Positions 27,793 to 36,485 of a stretch of 64,000 nucleotides of DNA are shown here, piece by piece. The notes under the pieces were generated by a model that searched no databases, had not been told where the DNA came from, and saw nothing but the letters and a program-made list of their open reading frames with translations. Source of the stretch: Corynebacterium sp. HMSC078H07 (GTDB taxonomy: Bacteria; Actinomycetota; Actinomycetes; Mycobacteriales; Mycobacteriaceae); the NCBI RefSeq assembly GCF_001812805.1, contig NZ_KV810455.1, positions 1 to 64,000 of the forward strand. Reading direction: 5' to 3'. A program made the position numbers and the translations under genes. Positions within the stretch are counted from its first letter, which is position 1. The number at the start of each line of letters is the position of its first letter.

Positions 27793-28614
27793 CTACTGGA
27801 ATGTCGATTTCGACGAGATTCGTGTAGCGGCGTCATCCCAAGCCTCACCAAGCTTGGAGTCGAATTCATCAGTTAGCCACATTATCTTTTTGTAGTAGAG
27901 AGGGCCGGGTGCAGGGGTCAGTTCTCCTAAAACAGTTCCCCGCGTACCGTGAAACATGTCAACTCTCATGAATGGCGTGTTCAAAGCTTGTGTAATTCTG
28001 ATGGCGGAGTCGAGCAACTGCTGTGGATCTCTGGGGACGATAGGGTCTCCCTGTTTAATATGCTTCCAGTTGCTCTCCACAAAACCAATCCGTGGTAGCG
28101 GGTTAAACTCACCGTCAAAAAACGCGTGCTCGTCTTTCGAACCATTTCGATCTACTTGTTGGATGAGCATTGGAGTGTCATAGAAACAGTAGACTTTGTA
28201 GTCGAAGGGAATTGGTTTCTGTGGATCTGGGCTCTCGATTAGCTCCTCAGCCATAAGCTTATATTGGCCTTTGTAATTGCATTTTTCGTAAGCGGAATTT
28301 TGTACTTCCTTAATTCCTTCAAACGTGTACTCGGTTCCGTTCAAAGAATCGTAGTACTTGCCATTTTCGGTTTTCTCGAGGAGTTGAACCCCCCAGTTCG
28401 AGTGCATTACTGTGGGTTTGAGCACAAACTTTTGGGGTAGATTGTCGAGACTTGTTAATTCGCCAGGATTTTCCCAATAGCCGTAGACTTTCGGCATCGG
28501 TATGCCAATTGAATCAGCAAAGCTATGGAGCTTGGCTTTGTCGTTAACCCACCAAGGAATGTTCTCCTCATTGTTGCTCAATCGGTTCTTTATATGTTCA
28601 ACCCAAGTTGTCAT
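27793..28614 (-). CDS. TupA-like ATP-grasp protein
   Basis: 273 aa resembling the TupA-like ATP-grasp family, named after teichuronopeptide synthesis, where an amino acid is joined to a polymer. Visible: FVLKPTVMHSNWGVQLL (phosphate-binding loop area, near residue 62), KLMAEELIE, IPFDYKVYCF and the metal-binding end VDMFHGTRGTVLGELTPAPG near 225. In glycan loci these proteins are thought to attach amino acids to uronic acids. The WecC-type dehydrogenase in the same locus would supply such a uronic acid. Confidence 0.82.
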   Translation of the reverse strand: MTTWVEHIKNRLSNNEENIPWWVNDKAKLHSFADSIGIPMPKVYGYWENPGELTSLDNLPQKFVLKPTVMHSNWGVQLLEKTENGKYYDSLNGTEYTFEGIKEVQNSAYEKCNYKGQYKLMAEELIESPDPQKPIPFDYKVYCFYDTPMLIQQVDRNGSKDEHAFFDGEFNPLPRIGFVESNWKHIKQGDPIVPRDPQQLLDSAIRITQALNTPFMRVDMFHGTRGTVLGELTPAPGPLYYKKIMWLTDEFDSKLGEAWDDAATRISSKSTFQ

Positions 28615-28992
28615 TGTGTTCCTCTTCGGTATGGACTGGCGTATTCTTCAATCATGTGAAAACTGCGGGGATTGAAGACGTTTCGAGTCTTTTCCAGACT
28701 ACCACGCGTGTTTTCTGTGAAGAGTCTCCTCTTTTGGAACTGCTAGCGCGACCGAATTAATCCTGTTCGTCGCTGGGGCACCTCGGTAGAATCTGGTCGG
28801 TGAATACTTCGCGTGACGGCTTTACTGTTTTGTACCCGTTGGATCCCACTGGTATCTAGTCCGTGGGATGTTCCCAGGAGGTGGTACCTACGCGGTAACA
28901 TTTCGATTCACTGTTTTGTATCGCTCTGAACATGAGGGTTAGTGATTGCAGAGTCGCTGAAGCTGACTGTATAAAGATTCACGTGTGATGTC
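28615..28992. promoter_or_regulatory. Divergent promoter region before the heparinase-like gene
   Basis: 378 bp between divergent genes. A promoter facing right is visible: TTGCAG (28946-28951), 18-bp spacer, TATAAA (28970-28975), which puts the transcript start near 28982. Further left, ATCCCAC and GTGGGAT flank a 14-nt loop near 28844-28870, a possible operator or hairpin. No gene was found here. Confidence 0.5.
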
Positions 28993-29007
28993 TTGAAAGG
29001 AAACCAA

Positions 29008-30804
29008 TTGACTCTCTATTCTGCTCCTGACCGTGGTCGTCATATTTTGATTTCCGGTGGACTCGGGCGAGTCAATTCGATTTCGCGTGTGTTGGGCGGC
29101 AATCTCGTCATTCATTCGTACGATCCTGTCGTATTTGACATTAATGAACCGTTTTGGCCGCAGATCGAATCGATGAAGCTACACCCAACGGTGCGCTTTT
29201 ATTTGCACTCTCTTAATTGGATCGACTTCGTTGTGGACCGTGCAGCAGAGCTTCCTAAGTTGGATTGGACTGAGGAAGTTGCAGCAGGCGTAGAGTTTGT
29301 CTGGGCGGTGGCGTGGAATTGGTGGGAGATGAACCATGCCACTCCCAGATGGAAGGACGATGAGCATGTGTGGGGAGGACACGCGGTCGCGATTAGAGCG
29401 GCATCGCTGAGTGCTCTCAGTGAAATCTTCCCTGAAGACGAATGGTTGTACGAAGCTATCGCTTATCACGGGCAGTGGCTCATGGAGCATTTTGACGGCT
29501 ACTGGAACCATGGGCTCTCTCAGGCTCTTGCGCTGCTCGTGGTGGGGGATAGGCTGAGTAATGAGTCGATGCTTTCCACCGGTTCTGAACGCGCTGTAGC
29601 GTGCCTGGAGGTCATGATTGATGGCGAAGGTGCTATCAACGAACAAGCACCGGAGTACTCGAACTACATTGAGCGTTTACGTAAGACTGCTGTTGACGCT
29701 TTAGAAATGCTTGGGGCACCGGGTGCGGAAAAGCTGCGTGCGAAGCAAAAGCCTCTGGAGGAATTTATTGCCCATTCCCTTACCCCTGGCGGAACATTTG
29801 TGGAGGTAGGCGACTCGATGCCGAGGCGTCCAGAGTATGTTCGTGGAGGGGCGTTGGAATTCGCGCTATCGAATGGTGCCATTGGGGCTGAGATACCGCG
29901 TGTCAAAGTATACGAAGCGGGCTACATTTTTGGACGCTCCGGGTTTGGTCAGCGCAGGCCTAAGGATTTGGAAAGCTATTACACCTTGCGCTTTGGGCCG
30001 CCGCGTCAGATTCATGGGCATTTTGACCACCTGTCACTGACTTACTGGGACCGCGGAAGGAACATCATCGTTGATGCAGGTCATCCAGGTTATGTGAGAG
30101 GCCCGTTGCGTTCCTATGCCCAGAGCCGCCTAGCTCATAATGTGCTTACTGTTCGTGGAAAGGAACACGACGCTGAAGCAGCCTCACGACTGGTCGATCA
30201 CCAGATCGAAGAATCGTGGTCGGCGTTCGATCTTGAGGACACTGCTTGGGAAGGCCTTCGCTGGAATCGCAGTGCGTGCTTTGTTGACTGCGGCCCCTTT
30301 GTGGTCTCGGACAGCCTTGAACCGACGCGCACTGTGGAGTACGCGGAGCAACGTTGGAATGTGGCCCCAGAGTTCAAATACGTGGGCTCGCAGTACGAGA
30401 CAGTTCGATTCCAATCTGTTGTCGATGGAACCCAATTGGTGTTCATCCGCTACGGTATCGACGGCTCGCGCTACTTCGAGCCTACGGATACGAATCTCGC
30501 CCGAGGCAATCGTGAGGGCCAGCGTGGACTTGTCTTCCGTAACGAGAAACCCACTGATACGTGGGCATTAGGCTTTGGCCGCGCCAGCCGGGACTTCGGT
30601 GTTCTCACCGCGGTGGTTGTTGCCAAGCCGGAAGACAAGGTGGAGTACACCTTCAAGGAGAATGATCCCGGCAAACGCGTACTGCGTATCGTGCGTGGGA
30701 GCCAGACCTTCCTCTTTGATTATGACGTCAAGTCCAAACGAGTGCGGGCTTTGTCCGCACCCGTTGAACGAGGGTACGCGGACGGTGGGCTTACTCCGCG
30801 CTGA
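29008..30804 (+). CDS. Heparinase II/III-like protein
   Basis: 598 aa from TTG 29008, chosen because AAAGGA lies 7 bases upstream and the promoter starts transcription near 28982; TTG 28993 is the alternative. It has the two-part layout of the family: a helical toroid (about residues 50-300, WAVAWNWWEMNH, GYWNHGLSQALAL) and a beta-sandwich (about 310-598) containing PRQIHGHFDHLSLTYWDRGR and DAGHPGYV. Family members cleave acidic polysaccharides by elimination. There is no signal peptide, so it may act inside on polymer or intermediates. Its last 14 bp overlap the convergent propeller gene. A broken copy lies at 39738-40017. Confidence 0.8.
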   Translation: MTLYSAPDRGRHILISGGLGRVNSISRVLGGNLVIHSYDPVVFDINEPFWPQIESMKLHPTVRFYLHSLNWIDFVVDRAAELPKLDWTEEVAAGVEFVWAVAWNWWEMNHATPRWKDDEHVWGGHAVAIRAASLSALSEIFPEDEWLYEAIAYHGQWLMEHFDGYWNHGLSQALALLVVGDRLSNESMLSTGSERAVACLEVMIDGEGAINEQAPEYSNYIERLRKTAVDALEMLGAPGAEKLRAKQKPLEEFIAHSLTPGGTFVEVGDSMPRRPEYVRGGALEFALSNGAIGAEIPRVKVYEAGYIFGRSGFGQRRPKDLESYYTLRFGPPRQIHGHFDHLSLTYWDRGRNIIVDAGHPGYVRGPLRSYAQSRLAHNVLTVRGKEHDAEAASRLVDHQIEESWSAFDLEDTAWEGLRWNRSACFVDCGPFVVSDSLEPTRTVEYAEQRWNVAPEFKYVGSQYETVRFQSVVDGTQLVFIRYGIDGSRYFEPTDTNLARGNREGQRGLVFRNEKPTDTWALGFGRASRDFGVLTAVVVAKPEDKVEYTFKENDPGKRVLRIVRGSQTFLFDYDVKSKRVRALSAPVERGYADGGLTPR

Positions 30805-32182
30805 CGCGTTCCGCCACTGTGCGGTTGATTCGCCAATCAGCGCGGCCTTCGCTGAAGCCGGAGTAGTACAGCTCGAAGCTGAGGTCGTCCCCGCTGCCGT
30901 GGGGGACTAGGGCGGATTTATATAGGTTGGGATAGCCGGACTCCTCGTGGGAGATGATCGGGGTGTCCGAGCGCTTCCAAGTGACACCGTCCTGAGAACG
31001 CAGAAGGTAGAGGTTACCTTGCTTGACCGTGCCCGGGATGATGTGAACGAGGCCGATGTATTCACCGTTGTGGAGTTGGACGTCGATGTGCCACAGGCGC
31101 TGCCCAGACGTGAGGCCAGGGTCAAACGACACGGTGGTTGGTTCAGACCAGGTTTTGAGATTCGAGCTTTCGTAAAAGACCACGCGGTTAGGTACACCAC
31201 CGCCGTTGGCTACACCGTAGAGGCGCCACTTTTCTCCTGTCCAGATGAGGGCTTGAGACATGAACTGAGGCTCACCGGTCCAGATCTCTTCTTTCTCAGA
31301 CCAGTGCACTCCGTCGTCGGATTTCACTAGGTAGATGCGGTTGGTTTTTCCGTTCGGGCGATCGACCATGCGCCAAGTCAGGTACATTTCGCCGCTAGGA
31401 GCCATGACGAGTTGGGTGTCGGAATTGTGCGGGTTAGGCTTGCCCAACTGGTCATCGATGGGGTTGTTTAGTCCGTCTGGAACCTGCCAGGTCCAGCCGT
31501 CGTTGGAGACGAGCACATTGGGATCCTCAGCGCCTTCATCGCTGGCTGGGTACGGGGTCATTGCCATCCAGTATTTCCAGCCATTCCATCCGTTCTCAAA
31601 GTAGAGGACTGAAGGGTGCGTGGCTTGGCCGCTGCCTTCGTGGGTGGGCAGTGTCAGCTGCGGGCCGCGAGGAGCGGTCCACGCCCACAAAGGATCTTTA
31701 TCTTTACTGATGGCGAGCCTGTCTTTGATGCCGGCTACGTGCTGCGCAAAACCAGGGGAGGGCTCCACGGAAGTAACTGGGGCAGGAGCTGTGCTTGTGG
31801 TCGGTTCCGTCGAGGAGCTGGGTTCCTCAGTAGGTGCCGGGGAGGTTGAAGGTTTAGTGGACTCAGGCGTGGAAGTGGGAGTGCTTGGAGTTGCAGCAGG
31901 GGTGGTTTTCGGCGCTGGGGTCGACGAGGAGCCGTTGGAGGAGCCGATGCCGGGCAGTATGCCGGCGATGAGAGCCAAACCGCCAACGCTTGCAGCAAGC
32001 GCTACGAGTGCAGCAACGGCCTGCCGAACCTGTTCCTCATTGAACTGGGGAAGGGCAGGCATCTGGAAGGATGGGAATTGTTGTGCCTCTGCAGGTGCTG
32101 GGGTGGTTGCCTGTCCGGTAACCAGAGAGGCGGTGAGGGCTAAGGCAACGAGTGCTTTCCCGGTGCGTGGCGGTCGACGCAT
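30791..32182 (-). CDS. Secreted beta-propeller protein
   Basis: 463 aa. Signal peptide at residues 1-34 (VALALTASLVTGQA), a transmembrane-like segment at 56-80, a Ser/Thr/Pro linker (residues 83-145), then about 300 residues with repeated W-containing blades (VSNDGWTWQVPDG, VKSDDGVHWSEKEE, YESSNLKTWSEP, LRSQDGVTWKRSD) like five-bladed glycoside-hydrolase family 43/32-type propellers. Acid catalytic residues cannot be assigned with confidence. It probably binds or trims surface glycan, tethered by the hydrophobic segment. A C-terminal copy of it lies at 41862-42243. Confidence 0.78.
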   Translation of the reverse strand: MRRPPRTGKALVALALTASLVTGQATTPAPAEAQQFPSFQMPALPQFNEEQVRQAVAALVALAASVGGLALIAGILPGIGSSNGSSSTPAPKTTPAATPSTPTSTPESTKPSTSPAPTEEPSSSTEPTTSTAPAPVTSVEPSPGFAQHVAGIKDRLAISKDKDPLWAWTAPRGPQLTLPTHEGSGQATHPSVLYFENGWNGWKYWMAMTPYPASDEGAEDPNVLVSNDGWTWQVPDGLNNPIDDQLGKPNPHNSDTQLVMAPSGEMYLTWRMVDRPNGKTNRIYLVKSDDGVHWSEKEEIWTGEPQFMSQALIWTGEKWRLYGVANGGGVPNRVVFYESSNLKTWSEPTTVSFDPGLTSGQRLWHIDVQLHNGEYIGLVHIIPGTVKQGNLYLLRSQDGVTWKRSDTPIISHEESGYPNLYKSALVPHGSGDDLSFELYYSGFSEGRADWRINRTVAERVSAE

Positions 32183-32333
32183 CTGAGACTCCTTTGTGCA
32201 CGAGGACGAGACAAATCGAAGTCTAGCTTGTGGTGACGTGTGAGGCAGGGGAACGGGTGGACATCGACAAGCGCGTGCGCCACAACTTACGTTCTTTAGT
32301 AGGCCGAGGCCGGATGCTGGGTTCCCAGTGCAT

Positions 32334-32345
32334 TAAGATTGAGCT
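32334..32345 (+). promoter_or_regulatory. -10 box of galU, probably leaderless
   Basis: TAAGAT (32334-32339) lies 6 bases before the galU ATG and no ribosome site is present, so transcription probably starts at or next to the start codon. No clear -35 was found. Confidence 0.5.
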
Positions 32346-33251
32346 ATGGCTCATTCCACTACCGTCCGCACTGTTGTTGTCCCCGCAGCGGGTATGGGTA
32401 CGCGTTTCCTGCCTGCGACGAAGACTGTCCCGAAGGAGCTTTTGCCTGTCGTCGACACTCCCGGCATTGAGATGATTGCTGAGGAAGCCGCGGGGGCCGG
32501 GGCAACACGGCTAGCTATTGTGACCTCGCCTAACAAGGATGAGGTCATGCGCCATTTCGATGAGTTTCCTGACCTAGTTGAGATCCTGCGTGCTCGTGGA
32601 AAGGATGAGCAGGCAGCGAAGGTTGAGCGCGCCGCGCAGATCATTGACCCCGTTGCTATTGTCCAGGACAAGCCTTTGGGCCTAGGGCACGCTGTTGGTT
32701 TGGCGGAGTCTGTCTTGGACGATGACGAGGACTACTTTGCTGTCATGCTTCCTGACGATGTCATTGAGCCAACTGCTGCCATGAGTGAGATGATTCGGGT
32801 GCGCCAGGAGCATGGAGGATCGGTGCTGTTAGCTGTGGAGGTAGACCCAGCGCACGTGTCGAACTACGGCGTGTTTGACATTGAGGACACCGACGAGGAC
32901 GGCGTGAAGAAGGTCGTGGGCATGGTGGAAAAGCCTGCAGCTGAGGATGCACCGTCAAACTTGGTGGCTACGGGACGCTATCTGCTGGATCGTGCGATTT
33001 TTGATGCCCTTCGCCGCATCGAACCAGGCAAAGGCGGGGAGCTTCAACTGACTGACGCAATTGATTTGCTTATCTCGGAAGGCCATCCCGTTCACGTCGT
33101 GGTCCACGACGGCATCCGCCATGACCTTGGCAACCCAGCCGGCTTTATCCCGGCCAGCGTGGAATTTGGCTTGCGCCATCCGAAGTACGGACCGGCTCTA
33201 TTCCATGACTTGGAATCGATCATGGAAAAGTATCGGTCCGAGCTCGGCTAG
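32346..33251 (+). CDS. galU: UTP--glucose-1-phosphate uridylyltransferase
   Basis: 301 aa, family length. It makes UDP-glucose, the precursor of the sugars used by this locus and by the cell envelope. Visible: nucleotide-binding VVPAAGMGTRFLPATK at residue 10, KELLPVVDTP, a VMLPDDVI metal-site region near 135, and VEKPAAEDAPSNL near 195. A leaderless start fits the -10 box just upstream. It is bordered by the divergently transcribed propeller gene and the first APC permease gene. Confidence 0.95.
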   Translation: MAHSTTVRTVVVPAAGMGTRFLPATKTVPKELLPVVDTPGIEMIAEEAAGAGATRLAIVTSPNKDEVMRHFDEFPDLVEILRARGKDEQAAKVERAAQIIDPVAIVQDKPLGLGHAVGLAESVLDDDEDYFAVMLPDDVIEPTAAMSEMIRVRQEHGGSVLLAVEVDPAHVSNYGVFDIEDTDEDGVKKVVGMVEKPAAEDAPSNLVATGRYLLDRAIFDALRRIEPGKGGELQLTDAIDLLISEGHPVHVVVHDGIRHDLGNPAGFIPASVEFGLRHPKYGPALFHDLESIMEKYRSELG

Positions 33252-33409
33252 CAAAGGAAGCGTGAATTTCCTGCTGATCTAGGATTAAGAACCCATATCG
33301 TTCGGTGTTCAGCGCTATGAAACTTCAGCGTTTAGACTTATTGGAAACCTTCGCGTGGAAAGTCTGCAGGGCTGAGCGCGAATCGTTGAGACGCTTGGAG
33401 TGAGGATTA

Positions 33410-34837
33410 ATGTCGGAACAGAAGGCTTTGCGGAAATCCATGAAGCCCTCGTGGGTTTTCGCCATGGCGTTGGGTGCGGCGATTGGCTGGGGAGCTTACA
33501 TTCTGCCGTTTGATTGGATGCAGAAGGCGGGGCTTGCTGGAACGGTCATCGGTTTTGTCATCGGTGGCCTGATGATTGCCGTTATTGGTTTAAGCTATGG
33601 CTTTACCATTCGTGCGCTGCCGCTGACCGGTGGTGGTGTGGCATTTGCTATGGCTGCACTTGGCCGGACTCATGCGTTTATCGCAGGCTGGGCGCTGACG
33701 CTGGGGTACTCGTGCGTTGTGGCGTTGAATGCGTCGGCGGTCACGCTCGTTTTCCGTGTCACGTTCCCTGAACTGGTGATGCAGGGTGCGCTTTATGACG
33801 TTGCCGGGTGGACGATTTATCTGCCCGAAGTAGTGATCTGCTCGTTGTTCATTATTGTGTTCGCGTGGTTAAACTCTAAGGGTGCTGCGCTCTCCGGACA
33901 GTTCCAGTTCTTTGCCGTTGTGCTCATGATTCTGGCAGTGGTGATTATCGTGGCGTCGATGGTGCTCTATTACGTCGCTGAGAGCCCAGAGCTTGTCCCC
34001 GCTTTTCCCGTAGATGTGTCGCCTGTTGCGGCGGTGGCGACCATTGTCGCTTTTGCTCCGTGGGCCTATGTTGGCTTTGATTCAATCCCGCAGCTAGCAG
34101 GTGAGTTCAATTTTTCTCCGAAGAAGGCTCTAGGTCTCTTGATGTGGGGAATAGTTGCAGCCACTTTAATTTACTTGGCGATGATGCTCTCGACCTCTAT
34201 CGCTGTAGGAACACACCACGAGGCCTACGAAGGCGATGCATGGCCGCCCGCGGCGGCTATCCGCGAAGTCATGGGGTTACCTGGATTGGTACTGATGGTG
34301 GTCGCGGTGAGCGCCGGAGTTCTGACTGGGCTTAATGGGTTCTTCACTGCAGCTAGCCGTGTTTTGTTCACTCTCGGCCGAGCCGATTTGGTTCCTCATC
34401 GTTTGGGTGAGCTCGACAGCAAACATCACACCCCGCGCAACGCAATTCTCTTGGTGTCTGCGGTCTGCCTCGTTACCCCGTGGTTTGGTCGTGCGGCCTT
34501 GTCATGGGTCGTTGACATGTCGAGCGCGGGTATCACTGTGGCTTACTTTTACACTTGCTTCTGTGCATGGAAGATCGCTCGTACTGGAAAGGTTCCCGGC
34601 ATGGCAAAGCCCACCACTCCCAGCAAGTTTTACGAGTACTTCGCTCTAGCTGGATGTATTCTGTCCGTTGCGTTTATGGCACTGCTCTTTATCCCGGGCT
34701 CGCCCGGCATGCTGGGAACGGCTCCGCTTATCGCGCTGGTGGTTTGGATTGCGTTGGGGCTGGTGTCGTGGACCGTCAAGAGCCGTCAGTTGAAGGATGT
34801 GCCGCCGGAGAAGACGGCATCGTTGATTCTGGAATAG
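33410..34837 (+). CDS. APC-superfamily amino-acid/polyamine permease, copy 1
   Basis: 475 aa with about twelve hydrophobic segments. The first helix carries GAAIGWGAYILPFDW, matching the glycine-rich unwound helix of APC transporters, and helix 6 has FAPWAYVGFDSIPQLAGEF. Substrate cannot be told from sequence. It is nearly identical along its length to the 36486-37913 product; most differences are conservative. The convergent lipoprotein gene 21 bp downstream is duplicated with it. Confidence 0.88.
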   Translation: MSEQKALRKSMKPSWVFAMALGAAIGWGAYILPFDWMQKAGLAGTVIGFVIGGLMIAVIGLSYGFTIRALPLTGGGVAFAMAALGRTHAFIAGWALTLGYSCVVALNASAVTLVFRVTFPELVMQGALYDVAGWTIYLPEVVICSLFIIVFAWLNSKGAALSGQFQFFAVVLMILAVVIIVASMVLYYVAESPELVPAFPVDVSPVAAVATIVAFAPWAYVGFDSIPQLAGEFNFSPKKALGLLMWGIVAATLIYLAMMLSTSIAVGTHHEAYEGDAWPPAAAIREVMGLPGLVLMVVAVSAGVLTGLNGFFTAASRVLFTLGRADLVPHRLGELDSKHHTPRNAILLVSAVCLVTPWFGRAALSWVVDMSSAGITVAYFYTCFCAWKIARTGKVPGMAKPTTPSKFYEYFALAGCILSVAFMALLFIPGSPGMLGTAPLIALVVWIALGLVSWTVKSRQLKDVPPEKTASLILE

Positions 34838-34858
34838 CGGAAGCGACCCGCTGCCGAA

Positions 34859-35464
34859 CTAGTCGACCGTATTCACCCGCTCCGGCCAATCGTGTGCGGC
34901 GGAGTTGAAGGAACCGGAAACGCTGCGATCGCCGGGCTTCTGGCAGGTTAGGTCAGCATGGTCGCTGGCGATGCGGCAGATGAGGTCATAGTCCTCACCA
35001 GTCACGGGGCTCTTGGCGGTGATGTGAGCGGTGTAGAGGGAGCCGACCGTGGGGTTTGAAGAGTCGTACGGGGTCATTGTGTAGGTGGCCTTTGAGGCCG
35101 GGGCGAACATGGCTACCGCGAACTCGCAGGACGTGGCGCTTCCGGCAGTGATGGGGTGGCCCTGCGGGGTCGTACCGCAGTTGCCGCCAATCTGGCTGGC
35201 ATTCGTGGTGTTTTCCTCTGCGTCGTCTTCAACCTCATCGTCGGCGTCATCGTCGTCCGTGGTGGTAGTTGGGGAGGGAGTGGAGTCTTTTTCTGTGCTC
35301 GTGTCGTCATCACTGTCTTCGGTGGTCGTTTCCTCCAGGGTAACCGTGGTGTCGTCGACGTTGTCGGTGTCAGGTGATGTGGCTGGGGAAGAGGTGTCAG
35401 TGCTGCATGCGGTCAGCGCGAATGCTGTGGCGATAGCGAGTGTGAGAGAAGAGAGTTTATGCAT
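34859..35464 (-). CDS. Putative lipoprotein, copy 1
   Basis: 201 aa from ATG 35464. Signal peptide with lipobox LTAC at residues 17-20 directs lipid attachment. An Asp/Glu/Thr-rich low-complexity linker (residues 25-90) spaces a C-terminal domain of about 110 residues with four cysteines (GGNCGTTP, ATSCEF, LICRIA, LTCQKPG), likely two disulphides. That domain is shared with the 37923-38504 product; I know no function for it. It converges on the permease gene, and the pair is repeated. Confidence 0.8.
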   Translation of the reverse strand: MHKLSSLTLAIATAFALTACSTDTSSPATSPDTDNVDDTTVTLEETTTEDSDDDTSTEKDSTPSPTTTTDDDDADDEVEDDAEENTTNASQIGGNCGTTPQGHPITAGSATSCEFAVAMFAPASKATYTMTPYDSSNPTVGSLYTAHITAKSPVTGEDYDLICRIASDHADLTCQKPGDRSVSGSFNSAAHDWPERVNTVD

Positions 35465-35502
35465 AGCACAGAAGTATATACGGGAATGGTGGTCTGACCT
35501 GC

Positions 35503-36024
35503 TTATTCGTGAAAAATGTTTGAAACGCCCATGGCAGCGGTGACGGCGATGTAGAGAGCAACCTGGGAGATGAGTGAGGGGGTGGGGGAGGAGATGTCGG
35601 AAAGCGCGCGGCGTGCCACGTCGTGGAAGAAGAGTTCCTCGCCCACGCCGTTGATGACGAGCGTGGCCAGCGTCATGGGGACGCTGCCGTGGCACATGTT
35701 GTCCGGCAGGTCACTCACCGGCCCGGCCAAGGCAGGGATGGAGCGCACGATAAGGGCGCCGAGGAGAAACGGGATGATGAGCGCGATGCCGATGCCGGCA
35801 CCCCGGGCCAATTCACGCGGGGCGGCGCCGGAAAAGCACCGGCGGTCGCCCCACTTCAGCCACGTACCCAGCCAGATGGCGGCGGTAAAGAACGTGGCCA
35901 GGTAGAACTGCCAGGAGCCGGCGCCGGACAGGTGGAGGTCTTTGAGGGTGATGCCACGTTTCTCAGTGCGGAGATTGCCCGACGAAAATAAGCATGCGGA
36001 TGTCGATACCTGGGGAGAATGCAT
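35503..36024 (-). CDS. CPBP-family intramembrane protease-like protein, possibly truncated
   Basis: 173 aa. Hydrophobic segments near residues 40-57, 75-95 and 115-125 are followed by the family motif GEELFFHDVARR near residue 128; the usual arginine after EExxx is His-Asp here. Family members are membrane glutamic endopeptidases. The protein stops soon after the motif (AAMGVSNIFHE), before the expected last helices with the second histidine motif, so the 3' end may be lost. The N-terminus also looks short. It may be a pseudogene. Confidence 0.55.
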   Translation of the reverse strand: MHSPQVSTSACLFSSGNLRTEKRGITLKDLHLSGAGSWQFYLATFFTAAIWLGTWLKWGDRRCFSGAAPRELARGAGIGIALIIPFLLGALIVRSIPALAGPVSDLPDNMCHGSVPMTLATLVINGVGEELFFHDVARRALSDISSPTPSLISQVALYIAVTAAMGVSNIFHE

Positions 36025-36485
36025 AGAGTTGGCGCGGGGACGATGCGGCGAGAGGAAACGGAATTTCTCGGCGAACTAGCGTCACGTGCGTCTTGGTTTA
36101 TGAAGGACCCCGGATCGGTGCGGCTTCTTGGCGAAGCGACACGCAGTCTGGGTGGCGGTTGGGTTGCAACAGTTGCCGGCGCTATGCGACGGGGGGGGTT
36201 AGACACAAGGGGGACGTCGTCAAGCGCCTTGTGCGGGAGTTGGGGTGCGATCCTTGAGCCAACCCGTAGTGACTTCGCAAGAGCGCAGGGCATGCGAGTG
36301 TTTGGTAACCGGGCTCTCCAATGGCCACCATCGGTTGCGTTCATGGAATGAGAGGTGGAACCCCGCGTTAAATCTCTTAGATCTGCAGCACACCTAATCA
36401 AGAATCTCTAGACTTGCCAGATACGCGCGCTGGGATCGTCCGCAAGGTCCTGGCGCTCAAGGTGAATTGTCTGGAGTGAAACTAC
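36025..36485. other. 461 bp without a supported gene
   Basis: A frame is open on each strand (36019-36351 plus, 35856-36401 minus), but neither looks like a known protein nor has a good ribosome site. This gap sits where the first permease/lipoprotein block ends and its duplicate starts, so it may hold worn-down duplication debris. The immediate upstream of permease copy 2 has GGAGTG as a weak ribosome site. Confidence 0.4.

Noticed and set aside
36019..36351. A 110-codon + strand frame before permease copy 2
   Set aside because: No ribosome site, no known motif, and an equally long frame exists on the other strand.
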